Assembly: GCA_002405875.1 (NCBI GenBank)
Contig: DHMR01000051.1
Location: 1 to 20,113, forward strand
DNA length: 20,113 nucleotides
Reading direction: 5' to 3'
Source: a bacterium UBA4637
GTDB taxonomy: Bacteria; Bacteroidota; Bacteroidia; Bacteroidales; Bacteroidaceae
Positions 14,903-20,113 of this stretch are shown here, in pieces. Within the stretch, counting starts at the first letter, position 1. Each line of letters starts with the position of its first letter. The notes beneath the pieces are model-generated. The model worked only from the letters and a program-made list of their open reading frames with translations, did no database searches and was not told the origin of the DNA. The translations under genes were made by a program, and so were the position numbers.

Positions 14903-17755
14903 TTAAAACGTCAGTTTCACGCCTGCTACCACGCTACGTGTCAGAGGTTGCGTGATGCCATAACTCTCGGCATTTCCATCTGGCATATTGTCCCAAGTGA
15001 AGAGATCTACGCCACGGAGATAAACGGTAGCACCATGGATAAACTTCACTGCCTTGAAGACAGAAACTGGCAACTTATAGTAAAGTTCCACGTTGCGAAG
15101 TTTCAAGTAAGAGCGATCCACCAACCAGAGCGTAGAGTTCTGATAGTTATTGTCGTTGCTATTGGAACTGAGTCGTGGATAGAGAGCGGTCTCTGCGGTC
15201 TCAGGTGTCCAACGATTGTCGTAGGCATACTGCGAGATGTTGGTGTTGCCGATGAGCGGCCAGTACATTCCCTTGGTATTGAGCATGCCCGAATACTTAC
15301 CTGTACCCTGGAACATCATGTTGAATCCCAATCCCTTCCACTCTGCTCCAAAGTGGAACTGATAGTAGATGCCTGGAGTGGTGGAGTGACCGATGGCAAT
15401 CTGGTCGTTCTCATCTATCTTGCCATCATCATTGATGTCGGCATACTTGATGTCGCCTGGCTTCACGTCAGAGAAGGTCTGCTTAGGTGAGTTAGCGATG
15501 TCAGCCTCATCCTTGAAGAAACCGATGGCCTTCAAACCGTAGAGTTGGTTGAGCTGGTTGCCAGTCTGCACGAGGTTAGGATAAGCCTTTGGCTCCTCAG
15601 CCATCTCCTTGATTTTGTTCTCGGTATAGAGATAATTACCGCCCACATTGAAGGTGATGCCTTGGATGGTCTTGGTATAGTCGAGACCTATCTCCAGTCC
15701 TTTTTGGTTGACCACACCTGCATTGATGTAAGGTGCGCCAAATGCCACGAGCGAAGAGTAAGCGCCGTTACCTGCCACCCAAATGTTGGTGCGATGGTTG
15801 TAGAAACCTTCTACGGTCAAGTCAAGTCCATCGAAGAGACGAGCCTCAACACCCACATTATACATATATGCTTTCTCATGGCTTGGATTGGACGTAGCCA
15901 ATGAACCGATGGAACGACCAGCTGTTGCACCATAGTCATTGCCGAAGATATACGAAGGTCCTGAGTCAGAATAGCCCTGGATGAAATAGGTCCAGTAACT
16001 GTCTTCCTTTGGCAATAAATCCATGTTGAGCATACCTGCCGACGCACGGAGTTTGAGGAAGTTGACCCAACTTGCATTCTTCAAGAAGCTCTCATTTGAG
16101 AGTACCCAGGCTGCAGATACCGTAGGTGAAACAGCCCACTTATGACCGGGAGCCAACTTGTTGGAACCTGATGCTACGAGCGAGAAATCGACGAAGTACT
16201 TCTTGTCATAGCCATAATGAGTGAACCAAGAGGCATTCTGGCGATAGATGGTGGCATTGGTAGCCAAGACATCGTGGAACTCATAGTCCCAACGCAACTG
16301 CGAATAGACATCGTGCTTGCCGAAGGAACGGTCGTAGTTAAGACCACCGTCAAAATGGAATCTGCGGCCATAGCTTTTAGTAGCCGCATCCGTACCCATC
16401 TTGCCAGGAGAGCCGTAGGTTTTATTGGTTACCAACGACATATCGAGCTGTCCATCCACCCAAGCCTCCTGCGGAATGGTGGTCACATTATACTGATATC
16501 CCATGCTAGTGTTCTCATAGAGGGTGCTCTGGGCATCATAACCGATGCGCAAGGTAGCGGAAAGACCTTTCACGAAGGCATCCAACTTCTGGGTGAGCGT
16601 CATATCCGAGAAAAGGTCGCGGGTATGGAACTTATAGTAAGAAGCTCCCGTAGCCTGTGCCACTGGGTTGTTGCCGCCCGACCAAGTCTCGCTACCACCC
16701 CACAAGCCGTTTGCCTTGATAGGGAAAGCGGCAGAAGGAACAGTGTAAACCAACTTCCATAGGTTGGTATTGGCACCCGGCGCACTCTGCTCGCTCAAAG
16801 AACCAAAGAGGTTTACCTTCAACGAGGTAGTCTCCGTCAAGTCTAGGTCAAGGTTGATTCTGAGGTTGCCCTTTACGTATTTATCCTGTGTGCTATATCC
16901 CTCAGTCATATCAGGATTCTTGATGAATCCCTTGTCGGAAAGAAGATTCAGAGCGGTGTAATATCTTAATCTACCTGTGCCTCCAGTAAACTCGGCACCA
17001 TACTTATTGGTAACGCCATGATGGCGGAACACTTCCTTCACCCAGTTGACGTTAGGATAAAGGTTTGGCATACTACCGTCCTTGAACGCCTTCACCTCCT
17101 CTGGAGTATATCGAGGAGTCTCCATGCCATCATTCTTGTAAGCCTCGTTGATGGCATCAGCATAAGTGCCGGCATCCACAAACTTAGGAGTCTCTATGAG
17201 ATTATTGAAGAGATGCTCATAGCTCACCTTGATGCTGTTCTTGCCAATCTCACCACGTTTGGTGGTAACGAGGATGGCACCATTGGCACCCTTGTAACCA
17301 TAGAGGGCAAGGGCAGCGGCATCCTTCAAGATGCTTACGCTCTCCACCTCGTCGGCGCTGATGTCGTTGATGCTGCGCTCGATACCATCCACCAAAATCA
17401 AGGCACCACTGCCCGAAAGGCTATGCAAGCCACGCACATTGAGCGAAGCCTCTTGCTCAGCATATTTGTTGCCACTCATCTGCGAGATCATACCCAATCC
17501 CTGACCGATGATGCTATTGCGGATATTCTTGGCAGAACGTTTATCCACATCCTTGTTCTGGATAACAGAGACAGAGGCAGTAGATTCGTCGAGGCTGAAA
17601 GTCTTGTTGGCACCCACGTCGATGGTCTGCTTCTCAAAGTTCTTCGCCTTGTCCTCTTCCTCGGTCAATTTGGAAGAAGCTATATCTGATTGTGCCATGG
17701 CAGGCAAGCCCATGCTCGCCAAAGCCATACACACTAAAACATGATTTCGTTTCAT
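14903..17755 (-). CDS. SusC/RagA-like TonB-dependent outer-membrane transporter, short N-terminus
   Basis: The start at 17755 gives 950 aa with a signal peptide (MKRNHVLVCMALASMGLPAMA). A frame extension to 17782 adds 9 residues ahead of the signal and is rejected. The plug (about 52-170) has the SusC signatures 'LNVRGLHSLSGSGALILVDG' and 'SVSILKDAAALALYGYKGANG' followed by 'ILVTTKRG'. The remainder is the beta-barrel, ending in 'SVVAGVKLTF' with the terminal Phe required for barrel assembly. The carboxypeptidase-like regulatory domain that usually precedes the plug in SusC proteins is missing: only about 30 residues (LTEEEDKAKNFEKQTIDVGA...) separate signal and plug. The protein would import oligosaccharides with the SusD partner encoded 51 nt downstream, powered by TonB-ExbBD. 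The substrate is inferred from the locus. Confidence 0.95.
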   Translation of the reverse strand: MKRNHVLVCMALASMGLPAMAQSDIASSKLTEEEDKAKNFEKQTIDVGANKTFSLDESTASVSVIQNKDVDKRSAKNIRNSIIGQGLGMISQMSGNKYAEQEASLNVRGLHSLSGSGALILVDGIERSINDISADEVESVSILKDAAALALYGYKGANGAILVTTKRGEIGKNSIKVSYEHLFNNLIETPKFVDAGTYADAINEAYKNDGMETPRYTPEEVKAFKDGSMPNLYPNVNWVKEVFRHHGVTNKYGAEFTGGTGRLRYYTALNLLSDKGFIKNPDMTEGYSTQDKYVKGNLRINLDLDLTETTSLKVNLFGSLSEQSAPGANTNLWKLVYTVPSAAFPIKANGLWGGSETWSGGNNPVAQATGASYYKFHTRDLFSDMTLTQKLDAFVKGLSATLRIGYDAQSTLYENTSMGYQYNVTTIPQEAWVDGQLDMSLVTNKTYGSPGKMGTDAATKSYGRRFHFDGGLNYDRSFGKHDVYSQLRWDYEFHDVLATNATIYRQNASWFTHYGYDKKYFVDFSLVASGSNKLAPGHKWAVSPTVSAAWVLSNESFLKNASWVNFLKLRASAGMLNMDLLPKEDSYWTYFIQGYSDSGPSYIFGNDYGATAGRSIGSLATSNPSHEKAYMYNVGVEARLFDGLDLTVEGFYNHRTNIWVAGNGAYSSLVAFGAPYINAGVVNQKGLEIGLDYTKTIQGITFNVGGNYLYTENKIKEMAEEPKAYPNLVQTGNQLNQLYGLKAIGFFKDEADIANSPKQTFSDVKPGDIKYADINDDGKIDENDQIAIGHSTTPGIYYQFHFGAEWKGLGFNMMFQGTGKYSGMLNTKGMYWPLIGNTNISQYAYDNRWTPETAETALYPRLSSNSNDNNYQNSTLWLVDRSYLKLRNVELYYKLPVSVFKAVKFIHGATVYLRGVDLFTWDNMPDGNAESYGITQPLTRSVVAGVKLTF

Positions 17756-17773
17756 ATCGTTATGTTCTTTGTA

Positions 17774-17801
17774 ATTTAACATTTCACATTCAACACTTCA
17801 C
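17774..17801 (-). repeat. heptad repeats in the susD1-susC2 spacer
   Basis: The minus strand shows four degenerate 7-nt units: GTGAAGT, GTTGAAT, GTGAAAT, GTTAAAT. They begin 8 nt after the SusD-like stop codon and end 18 nt before the SusC start. Confidence 0.55.
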
Positions 17802-17809
17802 ATCGAACG

Positions 17810-19867
17810 TCACCACCCAGGGTTCTGCACCAATCCATACCCCTTATTGATTTCGGTTGACTTGAAGGAAGAGAGATACCATTTGGGGTCGAAGCTGCCT
17901 CCCTTAGTCTTTGACCATGCACGGGCAGAACGTGTCAACTCAAACTTCTCATAATCGAAAACGGTAGGTTGCTGTACATTGTCCTTCTGCGCTATTTTCA
18001 CCTTGGTACCATCAGAACAAGTGAAGGTCTGACCCTTTGCCGCCGAATACCATGGATATTCGCATCTCTCATATTTTCCTGTCGTAGGATTCTTTATCAT
18101 TCGATAGATACGCAATCCATGGAGAGGTTTTTCGAAATCATCCTTCAGCTTATAGCGAATCATGTCCATATAGCGGGCATTTTCGAAACCTAACTCACAG
18201 GCACGTTCACGAAGCAACTCCTTGAGAAGATTCTCCTTGTTGTGCTTCAAATCCTTATCGGGGTTACACTCCACCAAACCTTTCAGACCTACACGGGCTC
18301 TCACTTCATCAATCCACTGAATGGCATCGCTGAAGTCGCCACTTGTATTGGTCTGGATGAGAGCCTCAGCATACATCAGGTAAAGGTCGGAAAGACGGAG
18401 AACCGTCCATTGCAGACCATGGCCTCCATACTCCTTGAAGTAATACTTGAGGTTAGAATATCCTGTGGCAAAGGTATTCGTCTCCGTCATCGGCTGTCTG
18501 GCGCAGTTACGTCCTCCTATCCATATCTCATAACACTCACCACTCATATTAGCGGTATTCCAGTCAAGAGTAGGATAAGAGCCATTGACGATAACAGTCT
18601 CATAAAGACGAGGGTCACGGGTGAGACGTACATTCTGCAACTTTGGCTTGCCTGCCACCAAGTCGCCATCAATAAACATTTTGTCGAGTTTACCCTCGCT
18701 CTTCGCCTTGTCCCAATCGAAAGGAGTACCATCGCTCCAAGGGAACATCTCCACATATTCCTGTGTAGGACTATAGTCGGAACCACCTCGTGGATTGCTA
18801 TACCAGTTGCCGTATGCCTTAGTACCTGTATATCTCACAGAATGAAGCACTTCTGAGCTACCTTCATCGAAGTAAGCTGTACGGAAAGCCAAACGATAAT
18901 CCTGAGGGCGATTACCTACTGCCTGCACCAGTTCATAACCTCCATCCGAATCCAGTTTGTCGAAGAAAGCCTTGCAAGCCTCTCTGAAACGAGTCCAGTA
19001 CTCAGGTTTATACCCACCATACCAAACGAGATGTTTCTGCTCCGCCTCGGAAGTACCTCCATAATAACCTTGGTCAGAATTGAACAGAGGAGATGCGGCA
19101 AACTGCAAGATGCGGCATTTCAAAGCCATGGCACCCGCCTTTGTCCAGTGTCCAGCCTCTGTCTGGAGCGTGGTTTCATCGTAAGCCCAAGGGAAATCAG
19201 CATCAGGTGTAGCAATGGCATCATCCAAGAGCTTCAACATAAACTCTACGGTCTCCTCGGCAGTAGCACGAGGCAAATCGTAAGATGAATCTGTACCTGT
19301 AAAACTACTATTCACGAGAGGAAGACCTCCATAGAATGGGAACAGATCAAAGTATCTCTCAGCTATTAAGCACTTGGCTTGCGCCTTCATGCTCGCCCTT
19401 TCACTGTCACTGAGACCTGGCACATTGTCAACATGCTCCAAGAGCTTGTAGCAGGCACGTACGGCCTCCCAAACCCATTCGCCAGCATATTCCATCATGT
19501 TGCCATTGTCTGAGTTCTTGGTTCCTGGATAATAAATCTTCCAAGGGTAACTACCCTCAAAATAGGTACTCCAGCAATCGGTCAGCGCCTCAAACTTTCC
19601 CACGTATTGGTTACCACTGTTCAGACCACCTGAGCCTGTGGTGAGTCCGTAATACTGTTTGCGATAAATGTTGTTGAGAAACTGCTTGGTATAGACTGGA
19701 CTATTAAACACCGTATCCTCATTGACATCTCCACCTGGCACTTTTTCGAGAAAAGCATCGCCAAACTTGATGGTGTCCGTACAAGAGGAGAACATCATCG
19801 GAGAACCCAGGACTGTTAGTACCAAAGCTCCACCCAATATCTTGCTATTGACTTTATTTCGTTTCAT
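17810..19867 (-). CDS. SusD/RagB-like surface glycan-binding lipoprotein (first pair)
   Basis: The start at 19867 gives 685 aa with a lipoprotein-type signal ending '...VLGSPMMFSSC' (Cys at residue 29). A frame extension to 19900 would add 11 residues and is rejected. Family signatures: 'FLNNIYRKQYYGLTTG' near the N-terminus; 'KAQAKCLIAERYFDLFPFYG' (helical core); 'VLRLSDLYLMYAEALIQTN' followed by 'WIDEVRARVGL'; and 'LLKELLRERACELGFENARY'. At 685 aa it is longer than the usual 500-600 aa, suggesting extra surface loops. It is about 100 aa longer than the second SusD-like protein and differs clearly in sequence, so the two pairs probably bind different ligands or oligosaccharide sizes (inference). 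The gene lies 57 nt after the truncated SusC-like gene and 54 nt before the next one. Confidence 0.95.
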   Translation of the reverse strand: MKRNKVNSKILGGALVLTVLGSPMMFSSCTDTIKFGDAFLEKVPGGDVNEDTVFNSPVYTKQFLNNIYRKQYYGLTTGSGGLNSGNQYVGKFEALTDCWSTYFEGSYPWKIYYPGTKNSDNGNMMEYAGEWVWEAVRACYKLLEHVDNVPGLSDSERASMKAQAKCLIAERYFDLFPFYGGLPLVNSSFTGTDSSYDLPRATAEETVEFMLKLLDDAIATPDADFPWAYDETTLQTEAGHWTKAGAMALKCRILQFAASPLFNSDQGYYGGTSEAEQKHLVWYGGYKPEYWTRFREACKAFFDKLDSDGGYELVQAVGNRPQDYRLAFRTAYFDEGSSEVLHSVRYTGTKAYGNWYSNPRGGSDYSPTQEYVEMFPWSDGTPFDWDKAKSEGKLDKMFIDGDLVAGKPKLQNVRLTRDPRLYETVIVNGSYPTLDWNTANMSGECYEIWIGGRNCARQPMTETNTFATGYSNLKYYFKEYGGHGLQWTVLRLSDLYLMYAEALIQTNTSGDFSDAIQWIDEVRARVGLKGLVECNPDKDLKHNKENLLKELLRERACELGFENARYMDMIRYKLKDDFEKPLHGLRIYRMIKNPTTGKYERCEYPWYSAAKGQTFTCSDGTKVKIAQKDNVQQPTVFDYEKFELTRSARAWSKTKGGSFDPKWYLSSFKSTEINKGYGLVQNPGW

Positions 19868-19876
19868 AATCGTTAG
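19866..19876 (-). promoter_or_regulatory. CTAACGATTAT leader over the start of the first SusD-like gene
   Basis: The minus strand reads CTAACGATTAT, overlapping the ATG at 19867, identical to the sequence over the start at 11007. The preceding bases are also alike (TTTTAGAA here, TTTTAAAACAA there). Confidence 0.45.
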
Positions 19877-19893
19877 TTCTAAAACTTTTGAAT

Positions 19894-19921
19894 TCTTCAC
19901 TCTTCATTCTACACTCTTCAC
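19894..19921 (-). repeat. heptad repeats in the susC1-susD1 spacer
   Basis: The minus strand shows four 7-nt units: GTGAAGA, GTGTAGA, ATGAAGA, GTGAAGA, then ATTC. They begin 3 nt after the SusC-like stop codon and lie 26 nt before the SusD start. Confidence 0.65.
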
Positions 19922-19924
19922 GTC

Positions 19925-20113
19925 CTAAAATCCTACCTTGAGCGTAGCTGTATAAGTGCGCTGCAAAGGATAAGAAGGACCGGTATCAACTCTACTCTCA
20001 GGATCACCCCAGATGAAAGGGGTAAAGGTAAGCAAGTTGTAACCACTCAAGCCCAACTGAAGGTTGGTGAGTCCCAACTTCTTCATGAATGGATCGAGTA
20101 GGTCAGCCCCCTC
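19925..20113 (-). CDS. SusC/RagA-like TonB-dependent transporter (partial, C-terminal 62 residues)
   Basis: The frame enters from the right edge and ends at the TAG at 19927-19925. The visible part 'DPFMKKLGLTNLQLGLSGYN', then 'LLTFTPFIWGDPESR' and 'YPLQRTYTATLKVGF' is the typical last barrel strands of SusC proteins. The terminal Phe signals outer-membrane barrel insertion. It is followed at 57 nt by a SusD-like gene, forming the first of two SusCD pairs. The plug, N-terminal domain and promoter of the operon lie outside the window. Confidence 0.88.
   Translation of the reverse strand, partial: EGADLLDPFMKKLGLTNLQLGLSGYNLLTFTPFIWGDPESRVDTGPSYPLQRTYTATLKVGF

Noticed and set aside
1..20113. 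tRNA, rRNA or known riboswitches
   Set aside because: I saw no cloverleaf, ribosomal RNA segment or recognisable riboswitch core in the intergenic gaps, which are all under 370 bp and accounted for by terminators, promoters and repeats.

Overview
The window looks like part of a polysaccharide utilization locus (PUL) from a Bacteroidales gut or rumen bacterium, most likely Prevotella/Segatella (the P. copri group). The grounds are paired SusC/SusD genes, a hybrid two-component regulator, the promoter signature TTTG-(about 20)-TAnnTTTG, poor Shine-Dalgarno sequences, and the C-terminal tail 'YDLQGRK...GIYIRNGKKVVVE' typical of Prevotella secreted proteins. The genus is an inference. Every gene I can support is on the minus strand, so transcription runs from high to low coordinates. 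The many long plus-strand open frames are antisense shadows.

Layout in the direction of transcription. (1) 20113-13112 is a compact operon: the tail of a SusC-like TonB-dependent transporter (cut by the window edge), a SusD-like lipoprotein (685 aa), a second SusC-like transporter (950 aa) and a second SusD-like lipoprotein (579 aa). The spacers are 57, 54 and 51 nt, and each carries degenerate 7-nt repeats. A hairpin terminator follows at 13062-13022. (2) 12880-11288 is a stand-alone AAA-ATPase-like/PD-(D/E)XK protein with its own clear promoter and a strong terminator. It looks foreign to the PUL. (3) 11007-10312 encodes a small secreted protein of unknown function, followed by a terminator. 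(4) 10101-5497 encodes a secreted family-11 rhamnogalacturonan lyase (PL11) with about 840 extra C-terminal residues, partly autotransporter-type beta-strand repeats. (5) 5496-5133 is a gene-free stretch of 364 bp holding a 100-bp near-palindrome made of four 21-bp units, AT-rich direct repeats and the regulator's promoter. (6) 5132-864 encodes a full-length hybrid two-component system regulator (HTCS), followed by a terminator. (7) 722-1 encodes the N-terminal part of a GH28 polygalacturonase-like enzyme, cut by the window edge.

How the parts fit together. GH28 and PL11 point to pectin, specifically rhamnogalacturonan I, as substrate. The lyase and hydrolase would cut the backbone outside the cell or in the periplasm. 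The two SusCD pairs would capture and import oligosaccharides. The HTCS would sense a breakdown product in the periplasm and activate the locus. The substrate is inferred from enzyme families only.

The most unusual items are non-coding: the palindromic 21-bp array between the lyase and the regulator; the heptad repeats in all three susC/susD spacers; and a terminator hairpin at 11217-11261 whose arm is complementary over 11 nt to the start-codon region of two genes of the locus.
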